From Hymenobacter aranciens (GTDB taxonomy: Bacteria > Bacteroidota > Bacteroidia > Cytophagales > Hymenobacteraceae), in contig NZ_JAUQSY010000006.1 in NCBI RefSeq assembly GCF_030580865.1, forward strand, positions 62,001 to 126,000: 64,000 bases of DNA, in the 5' to 3' direction. The translations under genes were made by a program, and so were the position numbers. Below are positions 44,734 through 52,665 of this stretch, one piece after another. Below the pieces are notes generated by a model, which did not search any database, had not been told where the DNA came from, and saw only the letters and a program-made list of their open reading frames with translations. How positions within the stretch are numbered: the first letter of the stretch is position 1; every line of letters begins with the position of its first letter.

Positions 44734-45915
44734 ATGCCTCCACGCTTGTTTATGAAGATGCCGTCAGTATCTCGTTTAGCTTGTTTTCTTTTCTCAGTTA
44801 TTGGACTTCTATCCAACAACTATTGCTACGCCCAACAACTGGATTCTTCACGTAGTCGTTACGCTGCCTTCGATGAGTTAATGCAGAAATTGCCACCAAA
44901 GCGGCATGGCAATACGCTGCTGACGCCACCGGTTATTTTTCGGGACAGCACTTACACTCAACCTCGTGCTTTAGAATACGAGTTGCGGTTGTCGGAGCAA
45001 CCGTTGAAGCTTCAGCATCAAACGGTGCGTTTGCACAATCCAAAATCAGGCGGTGACCGGCCAGCCTGCTATTCGGTAGTTTATCAAAATTGCTTGGTAG
45101 CCCTATTTACAACCGGGAACTTCGGATGCTTTAGGATAACTAACTTCGAGCGTGATACTTTGCTGGAAGCACAGCTCAATACGTTTGTATTTGAGCGGCA
45201 TTGGATACTCAACCAACAGCTTATTGGATGGCGTGAAGGTCGGGCTTTTTACTTCGATACAATTCAACGCACTTGGCAATCATATAAGCAACCGCTGCCG
45301 TTTGAAGGACGCCTCAAGGTTTTTGAGGATGAGCGTTTTGTTTGTACAATGGATTGCCACGGCGAGTTTGGCGGACATATCTATTTTTTCGATAAGCGAA
45401 CTCGACGCACTCACTACACCAATGCCACCTGTGCAACAACAGTACAGAAGATAGATGGCCAGTATCACCTTCTGGCATCTTTGGCTCATATGCAGGGCAG
45501 TACCCACAGTGCCGTGATATCCGCCCCAGAAAAATTACCGGTGATTACTAAAAAACTGGACCCTGCCCGCGACTGGCAGTATCATTTTGCTGATTCCAAA
45601 CCTAACGAAGCAGTAAAGTCCGTCTTCAATTACTATGGCCTGACGATGGCAGGTAGCTTTCAATGGCATGAACAGATTCTGTATGTCGTTAACTTGCATC
45701 CGATTACTTTTCTGGCTAGCATCAGCGGTAAAAGCATAACAATTGTTGACCCACTGTTCAACAGATATTTAAGCCCAGATAACACAATTGCTACCGCCTT
45801 CGCGCCTAACTCTGCTTTAGTCAGCTATTCACACTATGAATCTCGCAAGACAACCGAAGGTCGTTGTTTGCTATTCCAAGACCGGCGCGTTACCGAAATA
45901 GTATGGGGCAACTAA
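44734..45915 (+). CDS. Exported hypothetical protein of low GC
   Basis: A 393-residue protein with a signal peptide (MPSVSRLACFLFSVIGLLSN, cut after CYA before QQLD). In-frame ATGs at 44734, 44752 and 44758 all precede it; the first is used here. The mature part is beta-rich with repeated aromatic strands (GWREGRAFYFDTIQRTW, FGGHIYFFDKRTRRTHYTN, LLASLAHMQGSTHSA), suggesting a propeller-like fold, but I recognise no family or active site. A sampled line has about 47 percent GC, in contrast to polA just upstream, so horizontal origin is likely. It is 53 bases after polA without a clear terminator. Confidence 0.72.
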   Translation: MPPRLFMKMPSVSRLACFLFSVIGLLSNNYCYAQQLDSSRSRYAAFDELMQKLPPKRHGNTLLTPPVIFRDSTYTQPRALEYELRLSEQPLKLQHQTVRLHNPKSGGDRPACYSVVYQNCLVALFTTGNFGCFRITNFERDTLLEAQLNTFVFERHWILNQQLIGWREGRAFYFDTIQRTWQSYKQPLPFEGRLKVFEDERFVCTMDCHGEFGGHIYFFDKRTRRTHYTNATCATTVQKIDGQYHLLASLAHMQGSTHSAVISAPEKLPVITKKLDPARDWQYHFADSKPNEAVKSVFNYYGLTMAGSFQWHEQILYVVNLHPITFLASISGKSITIVDPLFNRYLSPDNTIATAFAPNSALVSYSHYESRKTTEGRCLLFQDRRVTEIVWGN

Positions 45916-45943
45916 CCTGAACGTTAGTCTTATTTGACAATAA

Positions 45944-46501
45944 CTACCGATTATACAGCACATCGAACCGCCCACTAGCCACCTGCACCGTGCCCGAGCC
46001 GCCCAAACGACTCAGTTGCCCTTCAAAAGTCCCCGACACTATATTCTGCACCGTATCAACCTTCGTGATGGTGATGGTAGCCGTGCCGGGACGGCTCTGG
46101 TATTGTAGGCTTTGCTTGCTGTTGGCGAAGTAGATTTTGGTGCCGGCTTCGCCGCCGGTGGCGCCGGGGCCGCCGGAGTTGCTACGGTACACGCCTGGGC
46201 CGGGCAGGGAATCGAGCTGCAGGATGAACGACTCGTTGCGGCTGCCATCGGTACGGTCGGCGGTGAGGAGCAACTGGCGGCGACCGTTGGCGACGTAGGA
46301 CGAGGCTTCGACCTTGTTGTCCGTGCAGCCGTAGATGCCGCATTTCTGGCCGGCGGGCTTCCAGCCGCTGCCGTCGATGACGAAGCCCAGGGTTTCGGCG
46401 CCGGTGCTGGTGGCGGGCGGTAGTTCATCAGGGCTGATGTCGTCTTTTTGGCAACTGCTCAGGGCTAATAAGATGGCCGCGGCGATAAAAGAGGATTTCA
46501 T
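45944..46501 (-). CDS. Small lipoprotein, possibly DUF6252-like
   Basis: A 185-residue lipoprotein with signal MKSSFIAAAILLALSSC (lipobox LSSC, Cys17). The mature protein has a single beta-rich domain: GFVIDGSGWKPAGQKCGIYG, NGRRQLLLTADRTDGSRNES, LQLDSLPGPGVYRSNSG, and a closing VSGTFEGQLSRLGGSGTVQVA with GRFDVLY. The FxxxIDGxxWxA opening and GTFEG...GRFD ending are like small Bacteroidota lipoproteins grouped as DUF6252; I cannot verify that. ATG 46501 starts the signal peptide. Divergent from the next small membrane protein. Function unknown. Confidence 0.72.
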   Translation of the reverse strand: MKSSFIAAAILLALSSCQKDDISPDELPPATSTGAETLGFVIDGSGWKPAGQKCGIYGCTDNKVEASSYVANGRRQLLLTADRTDGSRNESFILQLDSLPGPGVYRSNSGGPGATGGEAGTKIYFANSKQSLQYQSRPGTATITITKVDTVQNIVSGTFEGQLSRLGGSGTVQVASGRFDVLYNR

Positions 46502-46643
46502 AGCGGTAGTGGGTAGGGACGGGTGATGTACGTCGGCGGCGTTGCCAACGTCGTGCCAGCCTGCAGATGCACGAGCCCGGCAGTACCCTAAGTACTTGGT
46601 CGGCCGTATAGCCAGTCTGTTCCACCAAGCCAGCCGAACCATC

Positions 46644-47066
46644 ATGCTGCCCCAAGCTCACACAACCCCGCTGCAAACCTTCGCCCGCAATGTAATGGGC
46701 TCCTTCATGGTCGGGGCCGGCGTCGGCCACCTCACGTTTGCGCGCTACCCGTTTCAGGCGCAGGTGCCCGATTGGGTTCCGCTCGACAAAGACACAACGG
46801 TGCTGGCTTCGGGCGTAGTGGAAATCGGCTTGGGCCTAGCTATGTTGCTGACGCCAAAGAAATACCGGGTGGCGCTGGGTATTGGGCTGGCCGCGTTCTA
46901 CGTGGCCGTGTTCCCTGGCAATATCCACCAGTACACCCACCGCATTTCGGCCCTCACGCTCGATACCGACGAGAAGCGGTTCTTGCGGCTGTTCTTCCAG
47001 CCGGTGCTGGTGGCCGGGGCGCTGTGGAGCACCGGGGCGCTGAACAAACGTCAGCAACCTGCCTAG
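46644..47066 (+). CDS. DoxX-like small membrane protein
   Basis: A 140-residue protein with four predicted helices: MGSFMVGAGVGHLTFA (about 14-30), TTVLASGVVEIGLGLAMLL (50-70), YRVALGIGLAAFYVAVFPGN (75-95) and FLRLFFQPVLVAGALW (115-131). The layout, VPDWVPLDKDT, E in the second helix, and FPGNIHQY match DoxX/DUF417-like membrane proteins of unknown biochemical role. ATG 46644 is chosen over an upstream ATG that would add a non-membrane leader. Its stop overlaps the convergent DUF4230 gene by 4 bases. Confidence 0.78.
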   Translation: MLPQAHTTPLQTFARNVMGSFMVGAGVGHLTFARYPFQAQVPDWVPLDKDTTVLASGVVEIGLGLAMLLTPKKYRVALGIGLAAFYVAVFPGNIHQYTHRISALTLDTDEKRFLRLFFQPVLVAGALWSTGALNKRQQPA

Positions 47067-47698
47067 CCTTTACGGGCGGGCGCGGGCATTTCCAGCCGTT
47101 GGGCCAGCACCACGCGGCGGCCGGTGAGGGTGCGTAGCATGGGCAGCAGAATCTGCTCGGCGTTGCGCTGCGTTTGGGGCAGGATGCCCGATTGCAGGGC
47201 GGCCCGGCGCACTTGAGCCTCGGCGTAACGGTAACCCTCGTCCACCAGGTCAGCATCTTGCAGGTAGCCATTTTCGGTACTGAACACGCGGCTCTGGCTG
47301 TGGTCAATCTGGAAAGTGCAGAGCTCGGGCTTGGGCAGGAATACGCGCACGATGGAGTCGCCTTCCAGTATCACGTCTTCGGGGCGCAGCTTGCGCAGGT
47401 CGAGGCAGCCGATGGCCTCGCCGGCCACGATGAGGGCGGCTTTCGACTCGGGCAAATAGCGGTAGGTGCGGCGCTTATACTCCACCACATCCTTGAAACG
47501 GTAGCGCACCAACTCCAGCCGGCCCAGGCTTTCCACCTGGGTAAGTACCGTGTTATGCGTTACGGTTACTTTGGGCTCGCTGTCGCCCAACACATTCAGA
47601 CCATCGAGCGCGGGGCTGACTTTGCGCCATAGAAACCAGCCCAGGCCCACCAGGAACAACAACGGAAGTAAGCGGCGAAGCAGGCGGGCAAGGGGCAT
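47063..47698 (-). CDS. DUF4230-family membrane-anchored protein
   Basis: A 211-residue protein with one N-terminal helix (LLRRLLPLLFLVGLGWFLW) and a periplasmic or extracellular domain. DUF4230 features visible are VTVTHNTVLTQVESLGRLEL, a long VRYRFKDVVEYKRR strand, KAALIVAGEAIGCLDLRKL, EGDSIVRVFLPKPELCTFQI and the C-terminal helix NAEQILLPMLRTLTGRRVVL. The family is widespread and uncharacterised. It converges with the DoxX-like gene. Confidence 0.88.
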   Translation of the reverse strand: MPLARLLRRLLPLLFLVGLGWFLWRKVSPALDGLNVLGDSEPKVTVTHNTVLTQVESLGRLELVRYRFKDVVEYKRRTYRYLPESKAALIVAGEAIGCLDLRKLRPEDVILEGDSIVRVFLPKPELCTFQIDHSQSRVFSTENGYLQDADLVDEGYRYAEAQVRRAALQSGILPQTQRNAEQILLPMLRTLTGRRVVLAQRLEMPAPARKG

Positions 47699-47730
47699 AG
47701 AATAAGACGCGGGGATTGTTTCAGGCTTAC

Positions 47731-47819
47731 GGTATTAGGTGTTCGGTGTTTGGTATTAGGTATTTGGGGCGGAGTAATGCTATTCCAAACCAGATACCGA
47801 AAACCGAACACCCGACACC
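47731..47819. repeat. Imperfect inverted repeat in the DUF4230/GT-C intergenic region
   Basis: Arms 47731-47756 and 47794-47819 pair at about 21 of 26 positions (core GGTGTTCGGT / ACCGAACACC), with a 37-base loop. A second direct copy of GGTATTAGGT follows at 47752. It lies between divergent genes, so it is not a terminator; probably an interspersed palindromic repeat. Confidence 0.65.
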
Positions 47820-47823
47820 AAGC

Positions 47824-47831
47824 TAGCTTTG
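47824..47831 (+). promoter_or_regulatory. TAnnTTTG box very close to a start codon
   Basis: TAGCTTTG is an exact -7 match only 4 bases before the ATG at 47836. If used, the transcript would be leaderless or the true start would be the in-frame ATG at 47902. Confidence 0.4.
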
Positions 47832-47835
47832 CAAG

Positions 47836-49032
47836 ATGCAATGGCCAACCCTACTTCGTACGTTTTACCGCTGGTTGTGGCTACATCACCCGCGCTTGCT
47901 AATGGCGCTGTGGGTGTTGGTGCAGCTATGGTTTCTGCGGCGCTACCACGGCCCCCACTTCGCCAACGACAGCGCCCGCTACCTCGAATATGCCACCAAT
48001 ATTGCTGAACACGGCACCTTCGAGCGCGGCCATAACCTGCGCTACGTGCTTTATCCGCTGTTCGAAAGCCTGTGGCTGTGGCTGGGCGCGGGCTGGTGGG
48101 GCATCGTGCTGGGGCAAATGGTCGTGGCCGGGCTGGCCGCCCGCGCTTTCTATGGGGCCATCCGCCAGCTTGACGATGGCCGACGCGGTGCGGCCGCGCT
48201 AGCCACGTTCGCCATCATCGCCTGGCCCGACATCCAGCTATTCAACGCTTTCCTGCTCACCGAGTCGCTGTTTATCAGCCTCACCTTGCTATCAATAGCC
48301 GCCTTCGTGCAGGTGCGCCTGGGCCGCCCCCGCGACTGGCTGCTACTCATGCTGGCGCTGCTGGCCGTGCTGCTGGTGCGCCCCAACGGCTTCCTGGTGC
48401 CGCTGGCCGCCGCCCTCGCCGGACTCGATGCCCTGCGCCGCCGCCCCGACCGCCGGGCCTGGCGGGCCGCCCTGCTCCTGCTGGTGCTGGCCAGCCCGCT
48501 GCTCTGGCAGGCGCTCAACCACCAGCTCGAAACCTATTATCTAATGGACACTTACCAACGCGGTGAATTGATTTTCCGCTCGCCCCTGTGGGCCGTGCAC
48601 CAAGCCGCGCCACTGGATATGCCGCCGCCCGGAACCGGCCCGGCAGCGCGGGTGCTGTACTTCGCGGCCCACAATCCCGGCTATTTCGGGCAACTGGTGC
48701 TGGGTAAGCTCTTCGTGTTTCTGAGCTACCTCAAGCCGCACTACTCACTGGCGCACCGAATTTTGGGTGTGGTGATATTGTGGCCTTCCTACTGGCTGGC
48801 GGCGCGGGGCGCGGGGCTGCGCCGGGTGTGGCGGCCGGCGCGGGTGTTCTTGGCGGGGGTGTTTTTGTTACAGGCCGCCATCATTTCCTTCACGGTGGAT
48901 GATTGGGACGTGCGGTTTCTGGCGCCAGTGCTGCCGGCGGTGTTTGGGCTGGCGGCGCTGTGGCTCAACCTCCCCCCCCCGGCCCCCTCTCCTGCGGAGA
49001 GGGGGAGCCGGACGGTTCTCGGACGGGAATAA
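47836..49032 (+). CDS. GT39-like membrane glycosyltransferase, putative
   Basis: A 398-residue protein with about 9-10 membrane helices. Loop 1 reads RYHGPHFANDSARYLEYATN, with the acidic residue (NDS) and following ER/EHG motif of ArnT/PMT-like GT-C enzymes; later RYVLYPLFESLW and AFLLTESLFISL are typical helices of this group. Start may be 47902 if the TAGCTTTG box is its promoter. The last about 20 residues, including PPPAPSPAERGS, are encoded by the left arm of an inverted repeat, so the natural C-terminus has been replaced. It is away from the 0-15 kb glycan island, has no adjacent GT2 or lipoprotein, and its acceptor is unknown. Confidence 0.72.
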   Translation: MQWPTLLRTFYRWLWLHHPRLLMALWVLVQLWFLRRYHGPHFANDSARYLEYATNIAEHGTFERGHNLRYVLYPLFESLWLWLGAGWWGIVLGQMVVAGLAARAFYGAIRQLDDGRRGAAALATFAIIAWPDIQLFNAFLLTESLFISLTLLSIAAFVQVRLGRPRDWLLLMLALLAVLLVRPNGFLVPLAAALAGLDALRRRPDRRAWRAALLLLVLASPLLWQALNHQLETYYLMDTYQRGELIFRSPLWAVHQAAPLDMPPPGTGPAARVLYFAAHNPGYFGQLVLGKLFVFLSYLKPHYSLAHRILGVVILWPSYWLAARGAGLRRVWRPARVFLAGVFLLQAAIISFTVDDWDVRFLAPVLPAVFGLAALWLNLPPPAPSPAERGSRTVLGRE

Positions 49033-49087
49033 TACCGCGCATGACCGGCTCTCCCTCTCCGCAGGAGAGGGGCCGGGGGGGGAGGTT
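48967..49087. repeat. GC-rich inverted repeat overlapping the 3' end of the GT39-like gene
   Basis: Arms 48967-49011 and 49045-49087 pair almost completely (outer AACCTCCCCCC / GGGGGGAGGTT, inner CTCTCCTGCGGAGAGG-like). The left arm is translated as the last residues of the GT39-like protein; the right arm ends 6 bases before the M13 peptidase stop. It could terminate both converging messages. Confidence 0.85.
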
Positions 49088-49092
49088 TCGTT

Positions 49093-51138
49093 CTACCAAA
49101 TTGTCACCCGCGCCGAATCGGCCCGGTACAGCTTCTGCCCCGGCTTCACCCCAAAGGCCTCGTAGAACGCCGGCACATCGGCAAAGGGCCCGTTCACGCG
49201 GAACTGGGCGGGCGAGTGCACGTCGGTGAGGATGCGGGAAGCCAAGCTTTCGTCGCGCTGGTGGCTTTGCCAGCCCAGGGCGTAACCCAGGAAGAAACGT
49301 TGGGCGGGCGTGAGGCCGCTGATTTTCTTATTCTCCTGAAACTGTTTGGTTTTCTTAAAGGCATCGAAGGCAATGACGATGCCGCCGAGGTCGGCGATGT
49401 TTTCGCCGGCGGTGGCTTTGCCGTTGATGTGCAACGAGTCGAGCACGGTATAGCCATTGAACTGGCGCACTATCCCGTTTACGCGCTGCTTGAAGCGGGC
49501 GCGGTCGACCTTGCTCCACCACTCGTGCAGGTTGCCCTGGGCGTCGTACTGGCTGCCCTCGTCATCGAAGCCGTGGGTGATTTCGTGGCCGATGGTGCTG
49601 GCCCCAGCGTAGCCATACACGATGGCGTCGTCGGCGTCGGCATCGAGCAGGCCGGGGATGGCGAAGATGGCCGCCGGCAGCACAATCTCGTTGTTCGAGC
49701 CATTGTAATAGGCGTTGTAGGTCTGGGGCGTCATGTCCCACTCGGTGCGGTCCACGGGCTTGCCGAGCTTGCCCAGCTGGTAGCGGAATTTGAATTCGTT
49801 GGCGCGCATCATGTTTTCAGCCAGCGAGCTACGGTCGATTTTCAGACCACTGTAATCGCGCCACTTGTCGGGGTAGCCCACTTTGGGCGTGATTTTCTGG
49901 AGCTTCACCAGCGCCACCTTTTTCGTCGAGTCGCTCATCCAATCCAGCTTCTGGATGTGCTCGGCGAAGGAGGCCGATACGGCTTTTACCATGTTCTCGT
50001 AGCGGGCCTTGGCTTCGGGCTTGAAGTATTCTTTCACGAACAGCTGGCCTAGGGCCTCGCCCATGGCCTCCTCCTGCCAATCGAGCACGCGCTTCCAGCG
50101 CGGGCGTTGGGACTTCGCCCCGCGCAGCACGGCGCTGTAGAAATGGAAGTCCTCATCGGTCAGCGGCTGGCTGAGCATGGGCGAGTAGGTGCGCGCCAGC
50201 TGCCAGCTCAGGTAGGCCTGCCAGTCGGCCAGCGGGGTGGTTTTCAGCAAGAGGCCCACGGTTTGGTAAAACTCGGGCTGGCCCACGATGACGGTATCGG
50301 CCTTGGCACCCAGCTGCGTCAGCCACATTTTCCAGTCGAGGCCGGGCGTGAGCTTATTGAGTTGCGCAATGCTCATCTTGTGGTAGTTGGCGTAGGGGTC
50401 GCGCAGGTCTTCGAGCTTGCGCGACGACCTCGCCAGCGCCGTTTCCAGCGTCATTACCCGACCGGCATTGGCCTTAGCTGTCACCGAATCCTGGCCCAGC
50501 AACTGGAAGGTTTTGGCGAGGTGCTGCAGGTAGTCGCGGCGGATATTTTTGGTACGGGTATCGGTGTTGAAATAGTAGTCGCGGTTAGGCAAGCCTAGGC
50601 CGGCTTGGTTGAGGTACAGCGCCATTTTCGCGCTGTTCTTGGCATCCTGATACACACCGGGGCCTACCAGCGCATTCACACCCAGCGGAATTAGGTGCGC
50701 CGTAGCGGCCGGCACCTCGGCCACCGAGCGCAGGGCCGCAATGCGGTCCAGCTCGGCTTTTATTGGCGCAATTGCCTGTTTATCAGCTTTCACCGAGTCG
50801 ATACCCACGGCCCAGAAATCGCCGATTTTCTGCTGGTTGCTGCCCGGTGCGGCATTAGCACCGGCGGCTTCGATGCTGGTTTGGCGCAGGCGGGCGTAGA
50901 TTTCATTCTGCACCTCCTTGCCGATGCCCCAGCTTACTTCGGAGGCCGGAATGGGGTGCTGCTTCAGCCAGCCGCCGTTGGCGTAGGTGAAGAAGTCGTC
51001 GCCGGGCGCCACGGTGGTGTCGAGGGCGGCGCGCAGGATGTCAGAGCGGCTGGCCGCGGTATCGGTTTTAGAATCGGACTGGCAGGCCGACAGGGCCAGC
51101 GCCGCCAGCAGCGACGGGGCAAACAGGTGTTTGAGCAT
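49093..51138 (-). CDS. M13-family zinc metallopeptidase, lipoprotein
   Basis: A 681-residue neprilysin-like endopeptidase. The signal MLKHLFAPSLLAALALSAC has a lipobox (Cys19), so it is probably tethered in the envelope. Zinc site: GHEITHGFDDEG with His518, Glu519 and His522, then ENIADLGG with the third ligand Glu downstream, plus the substrate-binding NAYYNGSNNEIVLPAAIF. The N-terminal domain starts DTTVAPGDDFFTYANGGWLK, the M13 hallmark. Full length for PepO-type enzymes. It trims peptides in the periplasm or at the surface. Transcribed toward the inverted repeat at 49087. Confidence 0.95.
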   Translation of the reverse strand: MLKHLFAPSLLAALALSACQSDSKTDTAASRSDILRAALDTTVAPGDDFFTYANGGWLKQHPIPASEVSWGIGKEVQNEIYARLRQTSIEAAGANAAPGSNQQKIGDFWAVGIDSVKADKQAIAPIKAELDRIAALRSVAEVPAATAHLIPLGVNALVGPGVYQDAKNSAKMALYLNQAGLGLPNRDYYFNTDTRTKNIRRDYLQHLAKTFQLLGQDSVTAKANAGRVMTLETALARSSRKLEDLRDPYANYHKMSIAQLNKLTPGLDWKMWLTQLGAKADTVIVGQPEFYQTVGLLLKTTPLADWQAYLSWQLARTYSPMLSQPLTDEDFHFYSAVLRGAKSQRPRWKRVLDWQEEAMGEALGQLFVKEYFKPEAKARYENMVKAVSASFAEHIQKLDWMSDSTKKVALVKLQKITPKVGYPDKWRDYSGLKIDRSSLAENMMRANEFKFRYQLGKLGKPVDRTEWDMTPQTYNAYYNGSNNEIVLPAAIFAIPGLLDADADDAIVYGYAGASTIGHEITHGFDDEGSQYDAQGNLHEWWSKVDRARFKQRVNGIVRQFNGYTVLDSLHINGKATAGENIADLGGIVIAFDAFKKTKQFQENKKISGLTPAQRFFLGYALGWQSHQRDESLASRILTDVHSPAQFRVNGPFADVPAFYEAFGVKPGQKLYRADSARVTIW

Positions 51139-51199
51139 GAGCGGGAATGGAAAAGACCGCTAAAATACACCCGTTGCCCCGCCGGGCTGCTTCCCGTGC

Positions 51200-51781
51200 C
51201 TACAAGCGCGAGAAATGATTGGCCGCGATGCGGGCGCCTTCCTCGGTGCAGAGGCCGCGCACGTAGTACAGAAATATGCTGCGAAACACCTCGGCCATAT
51301 TGTAGCGGTCGGGCGGAAACACCTGCGGATTCAGCAGTAGGTTCACCTGCTCGAGCAGGATTTTGGTGACCAGCTGAATGTTGATATCGGAGCGAAACAG
51401 GCGCTGGCGAATGCCGTCGTTGAGTAGCTGCTGCGTCTGGGGCGCCGAGTAGGTGGTGAGGTGGTCGAGCACGGCTGCCCAGGTTTCGGGGTACTCCTGC
51501 AGGTCGGCGATGTAGCTCGGGGCCACGCCCACCATGTCATTCAGGCCGTACTCAATCAGGGCGTAAAGGCGCTCTACGGCCGTGCTATATTGCGCAAACA
51601 GGGCCGCGTGGCCGCGTTTCTGCCGCTCCATGTCGGCCAGGGTCACTTCGTGCACCAGGGCGGCGCGGCTGGGGTAGCGCTGTCGAAATTCGCTCGGCGA
51701 GAGCTGCAGAGCCGCCGCCAGCTGCTCGTCGGTGACGGCCTTGAGGCCGTGCTGCCGGAATAAGGGTAGGATTGTTTCCAA
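51200..51781 (-). CDS. TetR-family transcriptional regulator
   Basis: A 193-residue regulator: an N-terminal helix-turn-helix (FRQHGLKAVTDEQLAAALQL, PSEFRQRYPSRAALVHEVTL) followed by a helical ligand-binding domain with FRSDINIQLVTKILLEQVNL. There is no ATG near the 5' end; TTG 51781 is used, and ATG alternatives would cut into the HTH. It lies 99 bases downstream of cruF on the same strand and could control the carotenoid or peptidase genes, but no operator was found. Confidence 0.83.
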   Translation of the reverse strand: METILPLFRQHGLKAVTDEQLAAALQLSPSEFRQRYPSRAALVHEVTLADMERQKRGHAALFAQYSTAVERLYALIEYGLNDMVGVAPSYIADLQEYPETWAAVLDHLTTYSAPQTQQLLNDGIRQRLFRSDINIQLVTKILLEQVNLLLNPQVFPPDRYNMAEVFRSIFLYYVRGLCTEEGARIAANHFSRL

Positions 51782-51880
51782 TAGCGTGGGAGGAAAGGGG
51801 AATGGAAAGGATATAGCAACGCACGGGCAAGCCGCTCAACGGGCATTTACGGCCTATTTGCCCCGAAGATGCAACAATTC

Positions 51881-52540
51881 CTACAAGGAACCCAGCAGAA
51901 AGAAAAACAGCAGCTGCGTAAGGTAAAGCAAGGGCACCAGCGCATTGTACTTTTCGAAGCGTGCCCGGCTGAACAGTAGCTGCATCAGGCAGGCGAAGAT
52001 GAACCAGTCGCGGAAGTTCTGCATCGGGATGACGTTGGCCGTCCAGTGCCAGAAGTCGTAGGGGCCCGCCACCGGTTCCAGGCAGGCATCGAAGCCCACC
52101 ATGAGCAAGGCGGCCAGCAGCACCCGCGCTAGTTCGGGCAGGGGCAGGTAGCGGGCCAGCATGCCGCAGCTGTAAGTCATTATCAGCCAGTTTAGCCCGA
52201 TGAGCACCGGCACGTCCATTACTTTTACGCCCAGCGTGTCGCCGTACTGATAGTGCCCAAAAAACAGGCTGGTGTGTACGCCAATGACCTCAACCAGAAA
52301 GCCCAGCATGCCCACCGAAATGGCGAAACTCCAGAATCCCGGCGACTTGTCGCGCTGGAACGCCAGCAGCAAGCCGCCCGACAGTAGTAGCGTGAGCGGC
52401 GTGAACTTCAAGTAAAAGCCGGGGTCACTGGAAAAAGCAAGCCCCAGCAAGCCCGTGACGTGAAACAGCAGTACCAGCCCCTGCGCGACCAGCAGCCGGC
52501 GCGGGTTGGGGGCCGGAATAATTGACTCTGAAAACTCCAT
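51881..52540 (-). CDS. cruF: CruF-like carotenoid 1',2'-hydratase
   Basis: A 219-residue membrane protein with six to seven helices. It shows the features of the bacterial carotenoid biosynthesis/hydratase family: LGFLVEVIGVHTSLFFGHYQYG, VKVMDVPVLIGLNWLIMTYS, and DACLEPVAGPYDFWHW. In Bacteroidota and Deinococcus, CruF hydrates the psi end of gamma-carotene at C-1'. The next gene upstream is a CrtD-type desaturase that acts on exactly such hydroxylated ends, supporting the call. The two together make monocyclic xanthophylls (saproxanthin/flexixanthin-type), consistent with a pink-red cell. Confidence 0.85.
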   Translation of the reverse strand: MEFSESIIPAPNPRRLLVAQGLVLLFHVTGLLGLAFSSDPGFYLKFTPLTLLLSGGLLLAFQRDKSPGFWSFAISVGMLGFLVEVIGVHTSLFFGHYQYGDTLGVKVMDVPVLIGLNWLIMTYSCGMLARYLPLPELARVLLAALLMVGFDACLEPVAGPYDFWHWTANVIPMQNFRDWFIFACLMQLLFSRARFEKYNALVPLLYLTQLLFFFLLGSL

Positions 52541-52545
52541 TTGGG

Positions 52546-52665
52546 TTAATTAACAATTAATAATTAACAATGAGCAATTGGTTCTGTGAAGCAGAAGGTA
52601 AAGTAGGGCTGCCCCCGTCAATCGTCATTCTCAATCATTCATTATTAATTGTTAATTATTAATTA
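52546..52665. repeat. AT-rich inverted repeat between cruF and crtD
   Basis: Two AT-rich stretches, about 52546-52574 and 52636-52665, share ATTAACAATTAATAAT / ATTATTAATTGTTAAT in opposite orientation. The right part supplies the crtD stop codon (TAA, 52661-52659). Related to the perfect repeat at 60615-60692. Confidence 0.7.
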
